In this document: positions 20,195-29,022 of the stretch, piece after piece | Position numbering within the stretch: the stretch's first letter is position 1 | Layout of the letters: each line of letters begins with the position of its first letter | Assembly: GCA_900095165.1 (NCBI GenBank) | Contig: LT606947.1 | Span: forward strand, 1,178,001 to 1,242,000 | Origin: Polynucleobacter necessarius | Lineage (GTDB): Bacteria > Pseudomonadota > Gammaproteobacteria > Burkholderiales > Burkholderiaceae | Direction of reading: 5' to 3' | Length of the DNA: 64,000 nucleotides | Translations under genes and position numbers: made by a program | The notes under the pieces: model-generated | Databases searched by the model: none | What the model was told of the DNA's origin: nothing | Seen by the model: the letters and a program-made list of their open reading frames with translations, nothing else

Positions 20195-21062
20195 TTTTCA
20201 GAAACTCTGCGACGCTCTGATAGCGTAGCGGAGTTTTCAATTCTGCCAGTCGCGTATTGGTCACGCGTCGTGACTCCCGCATAAAAGACCACAACATTGG
20301 AGATACGATTTTCTTCAAGTGATCGGCAGGCAATCTTGGTGGGCGCTCCAAACCAAAGGCGTCAGCCACTTCATCAAAGTAGTCGCCCATCTTGGTTTCA
20401 CCGCCGTCACAAGCATTAATCACGCGCTGCGGTTTACCGTGATAAACAGCTGCACAAACCAATCTAGCTAAATCATCGCTCTGTATGTGGTTTGAGTAAG
20501 CATCCTCAGCTGGATTTAAGGCAGGTGTGCCAGCCCGAATGCGCTCAACCAGCAATCGATCGGCAGCATAAATCCCAGGAACACGCAAAATGGTCAGGGC
20601 TACACCGTGAGCTGGCGCCCAAAGCCGTAGGCAATTTTCGGCATCCACCCGTCGTTTAGTTCGCTCGCTTTGAGGGTTTACTGGCGTAAGCTCACTCACC
20701 CTGGCACCCGCATGATCCCCATACACACCGGTGGTGCTCACATAAATCAAGCGCCCAACAGCATTGGATCCTTGGGCTAAAATTCGCAAGAGGTTGCGAG
20801 TTCGGCAATCACGATGACCTGTATTTTGGGGTGGTGCCAAGTGGATTACGGTTTGCGCAAATCCACTTAAGCGCCACAAGCTATAGGGCTTATCCAGATC
20901 CCCCAAAATCGGAATCACGCCAACCGCTCTCAACTCCTGAAAACGTGCTTTCTGGGAAGTTAAGGCATATACGCGATGACTGCGGGCAAGCTGCTTGGCA
21001 ACACGAAGGCCAATGTCGCCGCAGCCGATGATTAGGATTCGAGATTTACCAAAAGATTGCAT
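20175..21062 (-). CDS. NAD(P)-binding epimerase-like protein (extended SDR)
   Basis: A Rossmann-fold protein of 295 residues. The nucleotide-binding loop is IIGCGDIGLRVA (about 11-22), and the SDR region IYVSTTGVYGDHAGARV holds the Ser/Thr and Tyr positions, but the YxxxK catalytic pair is not complete as written, which is a feature of the YeeZ-like group of atypical extended SDRs. The substrate is unknown. The start is ATG at 21060-21062, with TACGAT seven bases upstream and no Shine-Dalgarno. It is divergent from the flavoreductase and overlaps the end of glnS by 20 bases, so its 3' end codes on both strands. Confidence 0.85.
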   Translation of the reverse strand: MQSFGKSRILIIGCGDIGLRVAKQLARSHRVYALTSQKARFQELRAVGVIPILGDLDKPYSLWRLSGFAQTVIHLAPPQNTGHRDCRTRNLLRILAQGSNAVGRLIYVSTTGVYGDHAGARVSELTPVNPQSERTKRRVDAENCLRLWAPAHGVALTILRVPGIYAADRLLVERIRAGTPALNPAEDAYSNHIQSDDLARLVCAAVYHGKPQRVINACDGGETKMGDYFDEVADAFGLERPPRLPADHLKKIVSPMLWSFMRESRRVTNTRLAELKTPLRYQSVAEFLKTISKNP

Positions 21063-21069
21063 AGGTCAC

Positions 21070-21075
21070 ATCGTA
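21070..21075 (-). promoter_or_regulatory. Putative -10 box of the epimerase gene (leaderless)
   Basis: TACGAT on the minus strand, seven bases before the ATG at 21062. It is the same hexamer as in front of polA. Confidence 0.35.
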
Positions 21076-21087
21076 ACGATTTATTGA

Positions 21088-21092
21088 AAGGA
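21088..21092 (+). promoter_or_regulatory. Ribosome binding site pointing to a GTG start at 21099
   Basis: AAGGA touches the ATG at 21093 with no spacer, but has a proper six-base spacer to the GTG at 21099. This favours GTG as the start. Confidence 0.6.
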
Positions 21093-21098
21093 ATGAGA

Positions 21099-22139
21099 GT
21101 GTCTTACCAAGTCACGCTCAAGGCGAGCGGCAAACAATTTACCGTCCAGAAGGATGAAACCCTGCTTGAAGCAGCGCTACAACAGGGCATCACCCTTCCC
21201 TACGGCTGTAAAAACGGCGCCTGCGGTTCTTGCAAGGGCAAGGTTCTAGATGGCCAGGTAGAGCATGGACAACATAGCGCTAGCGCCTTAAGCCCTGCTG
21301 ATGAAACCGCTGGGGGCACTTTGTTTTGTTGCGCCCACCCTAAATCAGACCTTCTCATTGAGGCTCGCGAAGTTCAAGGTGCTGGTGATATCGCTATCCG
21401 CAAAGTTCCCTGTCGCGTGAATGCCATCACCAAACCCAGTGCCGATGTAGCAATTCTGAAATTGCAATTGCCAGCTGCTGAGCGTTTTCAATTTCTGGCC
21501 GGGCAATATTTGGAGTTCCTGCTTAAAGATGGGCAACGTCGCGCTTATTCAATTGCCAATGCCCCCGATCAAGAGGGTCCACTCGAGCTACATATTCGCC
21601 ACCTACCAGGCGGATTCTTTACCGACTTTGTCTTTGGCACAAAAGATACCGCATTAAAAGAAAAAGATATCCTGCGATTTGAAGGGCCTCTGGGCAGCCT
21701 CTTCCTCAGGGAGGATTCCAAGAAACCCATCATTTTTGTGGCAGCAGGAACTGGTTTTGCACCAATCAAGTCTATCGTTGAGCAAATGCAACTCAAAAAG
21801 ATTCATCGCTCTATTCATTTGTATTGGGGTGGACGTCGGCCCAGCGACATCTACCTCGATGAACTCTGTCAGTTATGGGCTAAAGAAATTCCCGACTTCA
21901 AGTTCATTCCCGTCATTTCAGATGCCCTCCCAGAGGATCGATGGACTGGACGTACAGGCTTTGTGCATCAAGCTGTGATGTCTGACCATCCCGATATGAG
22001 CCTTTACCAGGTGTATGCCTGCGGCGCGCCCATCATGGTCAATGCTGCCCGCAAGGATTTTTCATCTCATTGTCATTTACCTGAGGAAGAATTCTTTGCA
22101 GACTCCTTTACCAGCGCCGCTGATCTCGCTACAAACTAA
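21099..22139 (+). CDS. 2Fe-2S ferredoxin-flavin oxidoreductase (CDP-6-deoxy-glucoseen reductase-like)
   Basis: An electron-transfer protein of 346 residues with three parts. The N-terminal plant-type ferredoxin domain has Cys37, Cys42, Cys45 and a fourth at 77 or 78 (YGCKNGACGSCKG, LFCCAHP). The FAD-binding barrel has RRAYSIANAP. The C-terminal NAD(P)H domain has FVAAGTGFAPIKSIVEQM and ends with CGAPIMV. It passes electrons from NAD(P)H through flavin to the iron-sulfur centre and on to an unknown partner. Annotations often name such proteins AscD-like, but no deoxysugar genes are near, so a general reductase role is more likely. The GTG at 21099 is chosen for its spacing from AAGGA; the alternative is ATG at 21093, two residues longer. 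Confidence 0.88.
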   Translation: MSYQVTLKASGKQFTVQKDETLLEAALQQGITLPYGCKNGACGSCKGKVLDGQVEHGQHSASALSPADETAGGTLFCCAHPKSDLLIEAREVQGAGDIAIRKVPCRVNAITKPSADVAILKLQLPAAERFQFLAGQYLEFLLKDGQRRAYSIANAPDQEGPLELHIRHLPGGFFTDFVFGTKDTALKEKDILRFEGPLGSLFLREDSKKPIIFVAAGTGFAPIKSIVEQMQLKKIHRSIHLYWGGRRPSDIYLDELCQLWAKEIPDFKFIPVISDALPEDRWTGRTGFVHQAVMSDHPDMSLYQVYACGAPIMVNAARKDFSSHCHLPEEEFFADSFTSAADLATN

Positions 22140-22190
22140 CTTACTAAGCGTGATAATAGAAACCTCTTTTGATCTCACTTTGCACACGAT

Positions 22191-23384
22191 ATGAATAAGC
22201 CAACCCAATCCGTAGATGCCCACTCAGTGATGTTTATTACCCCACGACCAGAAGTAGTAATGGTTGAGGGTAAAGGCTCTTGGCTCACCGATAATAATGG
22301 CAAGCGTTACTTGGACTTTTTGCAGGGTTGGGCAGTGAACTGCTTAGGCCATAGCAATCCCAGCATGATTGAAGCACTGAATGCACAAGCCAAGAAACTC
22401 ATTAATCCGAGTCCAGCTTTTTATAACGAGCCGATGATTCACTTATCCAATCTGCTGACGGATAACAGCTGCTTTAATAAAGTGTTTTTTGCTAATAGCG
22501 GCGCCGAGGCAAATGAAGGCGCCATCAAGCTGGCACGCAAATGGGGTCAACTCAATAAGTCTGGCGCCTTTGAAATCATTACCTTTGATCACAGCTTTCA
22601 TGGTCGCACCTTAGCTACGATGAGCGCATCTGGTAAGCCAGGCTGGGACACGATGTTTGCTCCACAAGTTCCAGGTTTTCCGAAGGCGAATTTAAATGAT
22701 CTGGAGTCAGCAAAGAAGCTGGTTACTGACAAAACAGTTGCAGTGATGTTGGAGCCAGTACAAGGTGAAGGCGGCGTGATTCCTGTCACCAAAGAATTTA
22801 TGCAAAGCCTGCGTAAGTTCACCAAAGAAAATAATATTTTGTTGATTGTGGATGAAGTACAGGCTGGCTGTGGTCGCACTGGAAAACTATTTGCTTATCA
22901 ACATTACGGCATCGAGCCAGACATCATGACTCTAGGTAAAGGCATTGGTGGTGGTGTTCCTTTGGCAACACTGATGGCTACTGATGCTGTCGCCTGCTTT
23001 GTTCCTGGCGACCAAGGTGGCACCTATAACGGCAACCCACTCATGACTGCAGTAGGTATCAGCGTAATCGAACAATTACTAGCACCAGGATTTTTGGATG
23101 CAGTTCGCGCAAAAGGTGAATTACTCAGCAAAGAATTGCTTTCTATCTCGGCAGAATTTAATCTGAATGGCGAGCGTGGCGAAGGACTATTGCGTGCGCT
23201 TATACTCAGTAGTGATATTGGCGGCAAGCTGGTTGAGCTAGCTCGCGATAGAGGTCCAGAGGGATTGCTAATTAACTCACCAAGACCTAATCTGTTGCGC
23301 TTCATGCCAGCGCTGAATGTATCTGAAGATGAAATCCGCCAGATGTGCAATATCTTGAGAGAGTTACTCAAGCAAATTACCTAA
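22191..23384 (+). CDS. argD: Acetylornithine transaminase family protein (class III PLP)
   Basis: A PLP-dependent class III aminotransferase of 397 residues. Visible marks are NSGAEANEGAIKLARKWG (phosphate binding), FDHSFHGRTLATMSASG, LLIVDEVQAGCGRTGK (the Asp that holds the pyridine nitrogen) and DIMTLGKGIGGGVPLA with the Schiff-base lysine. The likely role is N-acetylornithine aminotransferase in arginine synthesis, and argG and argF are about 17-19 kb away in the window. Ornithine or succinylornithine transaminase are possible alternatives because the subfamilies are hard to separate by eye. A strong terminator follows at once. Confidence 0.85.
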   Translation: MNKPTQSVDAHSVMFITPRPEVVMVEGKGSWLTDNNGKRYLDFLQGWAVNCLGHSNPSMIEALNAQAKKLINPSPAFYNEPMIHLSNLLTDNSCFNKVFFANSGAEANEGAIKLARKWGQLNKSGAFEIITFDHSFHGRTLATMSASGKPGWDTMFAPQVPGFPKANLNDLESAKKLVTDKTVAVMLEPVQGEGGVIPVTKEFMQSLRKFTKENNILLIVDEVQAGCGRTGKLFAYQHYGIEPDIMTLGKGIGGGVPLATLMATDAVACFVPGDQGGTYNGNPLMTAVGISVIEQLLAPGFLDAVRAKGELLSKELLSISAEFNLNGERGEGLLRALILSSDIGGKLVELARDRGPEGLLINSPRPNLLRFMPALNVSEDEIRQMCNILRELLKQIT

Positions 23385-23397
23385 GCAATCAACTAGA

Positions 23398-23430
23398 AAA
23401 AATTAAGGGGCCTGGAGCCCCTTAATTTTT
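23398..23430. terminator. Bidirectional intrinsic terminator, argD / ispH
   Basis: A perfect 14-bp stem (23398-23411 with 23417-23430) and five-base loop CTGGA, with A-run and T-run flanks. It lies between convergent argD and ispH and can work both ways. Confidence 0.92.
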
Positions 23431-23456
23431 ATCGCAACAATCAAATCACGAAGATG

Positions 23457-24398
23457 CTAGTCAACTAAATTTTTTGGTAGTGAGAATGTAACGTCTTCCA
23501 CCACACCCTCCAAATTACGAATGTTGCGTGGGCCGAATTCTTGAATCTTCTCCACAATCGAGAGCGCTAGACTTTCAGGGGCTGATGCGCCTGCAGTGAG
23601 ACCTACCCGCTTCTTACCCTCAAACCATTGGGCTTCAAGTTGCTCTGGCGCATCGACCATGTAAGCCGGTACGCCCAGTTTTTTAGCTAATTCACGCAAG
23701 CGATTCGAGTTCGAACTTGCCTTGCTTCCCACCACAATAACCACCTCAACTTGGGGCGCCATAAATTTCACAGCATCCTGGCGGTTTTGAGTGGCGTAAC
23801 AAATATCTTGCTTGCGAGGCTGAACAATATTTGGAAATTTTTGGGTTAAGGCATCGACGATTTCTTTTGTCTCATCTACGGAGAGTGTTGTCTGCGTTAC
23901 AAAGGCAATTTTTTCACTCTCAGCAAAAGGCAATTTGGCAACATCTGCCACCTTTTCAATCAGATATACGCCTTCTTTTACCTGACCCATCGTGCCTTCA
24001 ACTTCTGGATGTCCAGCATGGCCAATCATCAAGACCGTGAAGCCATCCTTACACATCTTAACAACCTCAAAATGAACCTTAGTCACCAAAGGGCAAGTGG
24101 CGTCATACACCTGCAGTCCGCGCGCCTCAGCATCCTTGCGCACCTCTTGAGAAACACCATGAGCGCTAAACACAACGATGCCACCCTTAGGAACTTCATG
24201 CAACTCATCGACAAACACGGCACCTTTTTCACGCAGTCCGTTTACAACATAGGCATTGTGAACAATTTCATGACGTACATAAATCGGTGCACCAAAGCGT
24301 GTCAGAGCTTCATTGACGATATTGATGGCACGATCAACACCTGCGCAAAAGCCGCGGGGCTGCGCCATCAAAATTTCTGCTTGAGCTTGATTGGTCAT
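23457..24398 (-). CDS. ispH: 4-hydroxy-3-methylbut-2-enyl diphosphate reductase
   Basis: The last enzyme of the MEP isoprenoid pathway, 313 residues, making IPP and DMAPP from HMBPP. The three cysteines that hold the 4Fe-4S cluster are in [22 protein letters not shown] and [12 protein letters not shown]. The catalytic region with HEIVHN and [10 protein letters not shown] is intact. It follows the FKBP-type PPIase gene after three bases on the same strand, an arrangement also found in E. coli (fkpB-ispH), so the two are surely one operon. Confidence 0.97.
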   Translation of the reverse strand: MTNQAQAEILMAQPRGFCAGVDRAINIVNEALTRFGAPIYVRHEIVHNAYVVNGLREKGAVFVDELHEVPKGGIVVFSAHGVSQEVRKDAEARGLQVYDATCPLVTKVHFEVVKMCKDGFTVLMIGHAGHPEVEGTMGQVKEGVYLIEKVADVAKLPFAESEKIAFVTQTTLSVDETKEIVDALTQKFPNIVQPRKQDICYATQNRQDAVKFMAPQVEVVIVVGSKASSNSNRLRELAKKLGVPAYMVDAPEQLEAQWFEGKKRVGLTAGASAPESLALSIVEKIQEFGPRNIRNLEGVVEDVTFSLPKNLVD

Positions 24399-24401
24399 TC
24401 G

Positions 24402-24848
24402 TTAGAGAATCGCAACGATTTCCGCTTCGAAGGTGACAGGCCGTCCAGCAAGTGGGTGATTGAAATCAAACCAAGCGCCCTCTTCATTAATCGATTGCAA
24501 TACACCGGCATATTGCGCGCCACCAGGCGCATTAAATTCAATCACGTCACCAGGATTAAATTCCACATCATCATCGCGACCCTCTTTGAGTGCGCCCAAA
24601 GAAACCCACTGAATTAATTCTTCCTTGCGCTCCCCAAAACTTTCTTCCGGCGGCAACAAGGCACTTTTCTTTTCACCCACAGCTAACCCGATCAACACCT
24701 TTTCAAAACAAGGCGCAAATTGTCCAGAACCCATCAGCACCGTCGCAGGGCGATCGATAAAAGTATTGATGTAATCATCCCCACTAGGCAAAGTCAGCCG
24801 ATAGTTGAGAGTCAGAAAGGAGTTGGGCAAAACCGTAAGCTTAGTCAT
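24402..24848 (-). CDS. fkpB: FKBP-type peptidyl-prolyl isomerase (SlpA/FkpB-like)
   Basis: A protein of 148 residues of the SlyD/FkpB type. It opens with LNYRLTLPSGDDYINTF, then GSGQFAPCFEKVLIGLAVGEK, the FKBP core, and contains the inserted chaperone flap (PEESFGERKEELIQWV). It catalyses proline cis-trans isomerisation and acts as a folding helper in the cytoplasm. The start ATG at 24846-24848 is favoured over an upstream in-frame start because TACAAT lies six bases before it and the family begins here. No Shine-Dalgarno is visible. ispH follows after three bases. Confidence 0.88.
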   Translation of the reverse strand: MTKLTVLPNSFLTLNYRLTLPSGDDYINTFIDRPATVLMGSGQFAPCFEKVLIGLAVGEKKSALLPPEESFGERKEELIQWVSLGALKEGRDDDVEFNPGDVIEFNAPGGAQYAGVLQSINEEGAWFDFNHPLAGRPVTFEAEIVAIL

Positions 24849-24854
24849 AAGGTA

Positions 24855-24860
24855 ATTGTA
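24855..24860 (-). promoter_or_regulatory. Putative -10 box of fkpB-ispH (leaderless)
   Basis: TACAAT on the minus strand, six bases before the fkpB ATG. The same hexamer and spacing occur at glnS. The -35 area is GC-rich and unclear. Confidence 0.45.
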
Positions 24861-24908
24861 TCTAGGCCCGACCCCAGCGTGCACTCGCCCACCTCAGATT
24901 AGCCAAAA

Positions 24909-25577
24909 ATGCAGCAGCCTCGGGAAAAACTCCGTGCCCTTGGAGTGGTAGCCCTAACTGATGCCGAGTTACTCGCGATCTTTTTGCGCGTTGGCGTCAA
25001 AGGCAAATCCACTGTGGCTTTGGCAGAAGATCTTCTCCACTATTTCGGAAATTTGCCGCGCTTACTGTCCTGCACCCCAGAGGAATTAACCCAGATTCAT
25101 GGCATGGGTATTTCCAAGTGGTCACAAATTCAAGCTGCTTATGAGCTCGTAAAGCGTAGTCTCGAGGAATCTCTCTCCCAGGACTCGGTTTTTTCATCGC
25201 CTGGGTATGTCAAAGAGTTCCTGCAAGCCCGATTTGGGCGCCTGCCACATGAAGTCTTCCTTTGCCTGCGCATCTTTACCCGCCTGCACCTGATTGAGTG
25301 CCAGGAGCTCTTTAGAGGCTTCCTGACCCATATTATCGCCGTCTACCCCCGAGAAATCCTCAAGGAAGCCCTGGCAAGGAACGCCAGCGCCCTCATCGTG
25401 ACCCATAACCACCCCAGCGGCAACCGACTTCCCAGCATAGCCGACCAGGAGTTGACCAAGATGCTATCAAAAGCCTTACTAATGGTGAATATTCCCCTTC
25501 TGGACCATTGCATCGTGAGTGAGAGCGGTTTTTTCTCATTTTCAGATGCTGACCTTATGAAAAATGACTGTAATTAG
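24909..25577 (+). CDS. radC: RadC family JAMM/MPN protein
   Basis: A protein of 222 residues, normal length for RadC. The N-terminal half has a helix-hairpin-helix-like part (LTQIHGMGISKWSQIQAAYEL). The C-terminal JAMM domain has LVTHNHPSGNRLPSIADQELT, the metal-binding HxHx7D pattern, and a nearby glutamate. The old DNA-repair name is doubtful, since the E. coli radC102 phenotype was traced to recG; the true role is unknown. It is divergent from fkpB with 60 bases between. The start has no clear Shine-Dalgarno. Confidence 0.9.
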   Translation: MQQPREKLRALGVVALTDAELLAIFLRVGVKGKSTVALAEDLLHYFGNLPRLLSCTPEELTQIHGMGISKWSQIQAAYELVKRSLEESLSQDSVFSSPGYVKEFLQARFGRLPHEVFLCLRIFTRLHLIECQELFRGFLTHIIAVYPREILKEALARNASALIVTHNHPSGNRLPSIADQELTKMLSKALLMVNIPLLDHCIVSESGFFSFSDADLMKNDCN

Positions 25578-25684
25578 AAGTAATCACTAACTTATCGGGC
25601 TTTTTTAACCAGCATTAACGCTGAGATCACTAAATCCTTAAAACTAAAGCTAATTAGTGGTGGATCAAAGCGCTCGGAGACTGA

Positions 25685-25690
25685 TACAAT
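25685..25690 (+). promoter_or_regulatory. Possible -10 box of rpmB-rpmG
   Basis: TACAAT about 30 bases before the rpmB ATG, in a 144-base gap after radC; the -35 region is weak. Unlike the leaderless group, rpmB has GGAG at 25711-25714 in its leader. Confidence 0.4.
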
Positions 25691-25721
25691 CTTCTTTTTT
25701 CGCAATTAATGGAGTTATGTC

Positions 25722-25955
25722 ATGGCAAAAGTTTGCCAAGTCACTGGGAAGAAGCCGATGGTTGGCAACAATGTATCCCATGCAAACAATAAAACGAAGC
25801 GTCGCTTTTTGCCGAATTTGCAAAACCGTCGTTTCTGGGTTGAATCTGAAAACCGTTGGATTAGCTTGCGCTTAACCAATGCTGGTTTGCGCGTTATCGA
25901 GAAGAACGGCATTGATGCTGTGTTGTCCGATCTCCGTGCACGTGGCGAAATTTAA
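25722..25955 (+). CDS. rpmB: 50S ribosomal protein L28
   Basis: Complete L28 of 77 residues: [23 protein letters not shown] opens the family pattern, followed by the basic segment [16 protein letters not shown] and the end [10 protein letters not shown]. It is part of the large ribosomal subunit. GGAG lies seven bases before the ATG. rpmG follows after 11 bases, the usual rpmBG operon. Confidence 0.97.
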   Translation: MAKVCQVTGKKPMVGNNVSHANNKTKRRFLPNLQNRRFWVESENRWISLRLTNAGLRVIEKNGIDAVLSDLRARGEI

Positions 25956-25966
25956 GGAGCGCACAA

Positions 25967-26134
25967 ATGGCTAAAGGCGGCAGAGAAAAAATCAAATTAG
26001 AGTCATCAGCTGGTACTGGTCACTTCTATACAACTTCAAAAAACAAGCGTACAAAGCCTGAGAAAATGGAGATCATGAAATTCGATCCAACCATTCGCAA
26101 GCACGTTGCTTACAAAGAAACAAAGCTCAAATAA
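25967..26134 (+). CDS. rpmG: 50S ribosomal protein L33
   Basis: A 55-residue protein starting [18 protein letters not shown] and ending [10 protein letters not shown], a complete L33. It lacks the zinc-binding cysteine pairs, so it is the C-minus (zinc-independent) form usual in Proteobacteria. AAGGAG lies at 25954-25959, overlapping the rpmB stop and eight to nine bases before the ATG. A terminator follows at 26165. Confidence 0.96.
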   Translation: MAKGGREKIKLESSAGTGHFYTTSKNKRTKPEKMEIMKFDPTIRKHVAYKETKLK

Positions 26135-26164
26135 TTATCGATTCGATATTTATTTGCAGCAAAT

Positions 26165-26193
26165 AAAAAACCCGCTACATCAGCTGGTTTTTT
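26165..26193 (+). terminator. Intrinsic terminator of rpmBG
   Basis: Stem of 8 + 3 bp (AAAAAACC at 26165-26172 with GGTTTTTT at 26186-26193; a C/T mismatch; GCT with AGC), five-base loop, T-run. The A-rich left arm may also serve the convergent desaturase gene. Confidence 0.75.
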
Positions 26194-26211
26194 ATTGTCT
26201 AGATTTTTCCC

Positions 26212-27405
26212 TCAAGCATAGCGACGCAATCTTAGTGAGAAGTCACGCAAACTGGACAGGCCACTTTCTTCTGCGCGCTGACACCATACATGCAATTGAG
26301 AAACCAATTGATCGCCTGTGGCATTAGAGCGACTCCAAATCGCCTGCAAATCGCGACGCATCTCAATCATCTTTCGTAGCTGCGCATTAGTTGCCATCAG
26401 CTCTTCCAGTTTAATTTTTTCATCCGCAGTCAAACGAGACTCATCTTTACCTAACCAAGCGCGCGCATCTTTTAAGTGAGCGGCCAAGACTTGCATGTGT
26501 TGAACTTCATTGCTAAAGAAGGTGCTCAAGGTCTTACTATAGCGAGCCATGATCTCATAACGGTTAGCAATGATGGCTTCGAGCGTACCTTGATCGGCAG
26601 GACGCAAGTTACTTAAAACTGGTTTGGGTGAAGTCTTCTTCACTTTGGCCAAGCCTACTGCACTCATCATCTGAATGTACATCCAGCCAATATCAAACTC
26701 GTACCACTTACTAGAGAGCTTAGCGCTCGTGGCAAAGATGTGGTGATTGTTATGTAGCTCTTCTCCGCCAATCAAAATGCCCCAAGGAAAAATATTTCTT
26801 GAGGCGTCCTCGAAATCGTAATTACGATAGCCCCAGTAGTGACCAATGCCATTAATAATTCCAGCGGCGGTAATCGGAATCCACAACATCTGCACTGCCC
26901 AGACCGTTAAACCAATTGCACCGAATAAGAACACATCGATGATCAACATCAAGGCAACACCTTGCCAAGAAAACTTGGAATAGATGTTGTGCTCGAGCCA
27001 ATCATCTGGCGTGCCATGACCAAACTTATCTAAAGTCTCTTGATTGCGTGATTCTTTTTTATACAACTCCGCACCGCGAGAAAGTACAGTTTTGATACCT
27101 AGAACTTGCGGGCTATGTGGATCATCCACGGTCTCACACTTGGCGTGGTGTTTGCGATGAATCGCAGCCCACTCCTTTGTCACCATGCCAGTTGTTAGCC
27201 AGAGCCAAAAACGGAAAAAATGCGACATGATGGGATGTAAGTCCAAAGCGCGGTGCGCCTGGCAGCGATGCAAAAAGATGGTGACACTAGCAATGGTAAT
27301 GTGGGTAGCTACCAGCGTAAAAACGAGGATCTGCCACCAAGCCCAATCTAAGTAGCCATTAGCAAGCCAACTGAGAAATGCATCAAAACCTAAAACTGTA
27401 TTCAA
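26212..27405 (-). CDS. Acyl-CoA/acyl-lipid fatty acid desaturase
   Basis: Membrane-bound di-iron desaturase of 397 residues. The three histidine boxes are HRCQAH (46-51), HRKHH (83-87) and HNNHH (near 218), matching the delta-9 desaturase class that places a cis double bond in stearoyl or palmitoyl chains. Two hydrophobic pairs flank the boxes. The C-terminal 130 residues are charged and helical, longer than in cyanobacterial DesC. The enzyme needs oxygen and electrons from a ferredoxin or cytochrome system. Such an enzyme may tune membrane fluidity. It follows the broken methyltransferase gene after 28 bases on the same strand. Confidence 0.88.
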   Translation of the reverse strand: MNTVLGFDAFLSWLANGYLDWAWWQILVFTLVATHITIASVTIFLHRCQAHRALDLHPIMSHFFRFWLWLTTGMVTKEWAAIHRKHHAKCETVDDPHSPQVLGIKTVLSRGAELYKKESRNQETLDKFGHGTPDDWLEHNIYSKFSWQGVALMLIIDVFLFGAIGLTVWAVQMLWIPITAAGIINGIGHYWGYRNYDFEDASRNIFPWGILIGGEELHNNHHIFATSAKLSSKWYEFDIGWMYIQMMSAVGLAKVKKTSPKPVLSNLRPADQGTLEAIIANRYEIMARYSKTLSTFFSNEVQHMQVLAAHLKDARAWLGKDESRLTADEKIKLEELMATNAQLRKMIEMRRDLQAIWSRSNATGDQLVSQLHVWCQRAEESGLSSLRDFSLRLRRYA

Positions 27406-27433
27406 AGGGATATCCCTGGAGAGGTCTAAACTC

Positions 27434-29022
27434 TTATTTTAGTTCTTTAACGGGTTTCTTGCTTTTGATTTTTACCGACTTTTCGTCATCTTTATCGACA
27501 GTTACCGCAGAAACAGCTGCTTTTTTCTGAAAAACAGCCCCAAAGAAGCCATCTGTACCATGAATATGGGGCCACAACTGCCACCAAAGGTTGTCAGGAC
27601 TACATCCCAATGAAATTTTATCTTTTGGAAACAATGGCTTAAGAACTTCAGCAGCAGGAATAGCCTCAAAATTAGGGTGCTTTGCCAAGAAATCTTCTGC
27701 AATTTGCTGGTTTTCTTGTGGCAATAGACTGCAGGTGGCATAAACCAAGCGACCGCCTGGTTTGAGCAAGCGGCTTGCGGAGGCCAAAATATTCATCTGC
27801 TTTTGATTAAGCTCCAGAACGCCTTCTGGGGTCTGACGCCACTTGAGATCTGGGTTGCGGCGCAAAGTGCCCATACCGCTACAAGGGACATCCACTAAGA
27901 CACGGTCAATCTTGCCAGCTAAGCGTTTGATCTTGGAGTCATTCTCCCTATCAATCCAAACCGGATGGACATTAGAAAGGCCGCTACGGGCTTGTCGTGG
28001 CTTCAAATTAGCCAAGCGACGTTCAGAAGTATCTAGGGCATACAAACGGCCTGTAGAGCGCATGATTGCCCCAATCGCCAAAGTCTTGCCGCCAGCGCCC
28101 GCACAAAAGTCCACCACCATCTCACCACGTTTAGGGGCGAGCAAGTAAGCCAATAGCTGACTGCCCTCATCCTGAACCTCGAACATCCCTGCTTTAAAGC
28201 CAACCGTATTTTGCAAAGCTGGCTTACCCATGTGCGCACATCATCAGGAGCATACGGGGTTGGGATTGCTTGATAGCGACCACCAAGGGCATTCATCTCT
28301 GCAAGCAATTGCTCACGAGTTGTCTTCATGGTGTTCGCGCGCAAATCTAAAAGTGCTGGATACATGAGTGATTTAGCCAATGCTTCACGTGACTCTTCGC
28401 CGGGATATTTTCCAAAAGCATCCCATAACCATTCAGGTAAATTATTGCGAACTAAGGGATTGAGCGCTGATGGATCGACAGTCGCAAATCGTTGCAGCCA
28501 CTCGTACTCGCCTGCCTTCAATACGTGAGCTAAATCAGCAATCGCACTCTCAGCGCGGTTAGCAGAACCCAAACCGCCTTCAGACAAAGCAGACAGCAAA
28601 CCCAATAGGGCTAAGCGTCTATCCTGTGAGCCCTCACCGCTTGAAGCAAATTGTGAGAACTCATTTTTACGACGCAGAATTGCAAAAGCACTCTCAGCAA
28701 TTAAGGCGCGATCACGATTACCCAGCTGTGGCTCAGAGCGGAAATAACGACTAACAACACGATCTGCTGGTTGCTCAAAGCTCAATAGCTCTGGAAGCAA
28801 GCGCTCTAAATGAATTGCATGCTGAGGCAAGGCCTTGGCATTAGAAAAGTTTTTTTGGCCTTCGGGCGCAATGATATTTCCGCTCGCATTACGGCGCTCT
28901 GGGCGACGCAATGGATCTTTAGATTTAGCGGCGTAACTTTTTTGTGGACCTAGGCGTGATCCAGATCTAGACCCAGATTTACTACCAGCGCTAGCTCTGC
29001 GAGATGAACGTTCTTTACTCAT
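27434..29022 (-). pseudogene. RsmB/NOP family rRNA m5C methyltransferase, frameshifted
   Basis: One gene in two frames. From 29022 the first frame gives a basic N-terminal tail, a NusB-like helical domain and the start of the methyltransferase domain, through APDDVRT (about 264 residues). The second frame picks up at MGKPALQNTVGFKAGMFEV (28231) and runs to 27434 with the SAM motif VVDFCAGAGGKTLAIG and the two catalytic-region cysteines in DVPCSGMGTLRR and YATCSLLPQEN. Past the break, the first frame is meaningless. One base seems to be missing near 28229-28235, as ACA-ATG would restore the frame. There is no slippery heptamer, so programmed shifting is unlikely. The product would methylate a cytosine in rRNA. 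The start overlaps the purN stop (ATGA). Confidence 0.85.

Noticed and set aside
24009..24617. A 202-codon open frame on the plus strand opposite ispH and fkpB
   Set aside because: It spans parts of two well-supported genes on the other strand and has no recognisable domain.
28033..28231. Programmed frameshift in the methyltransferase gene
   Set aside because: There is no slippery sequence at the junction, and family members are not known to use recoding.
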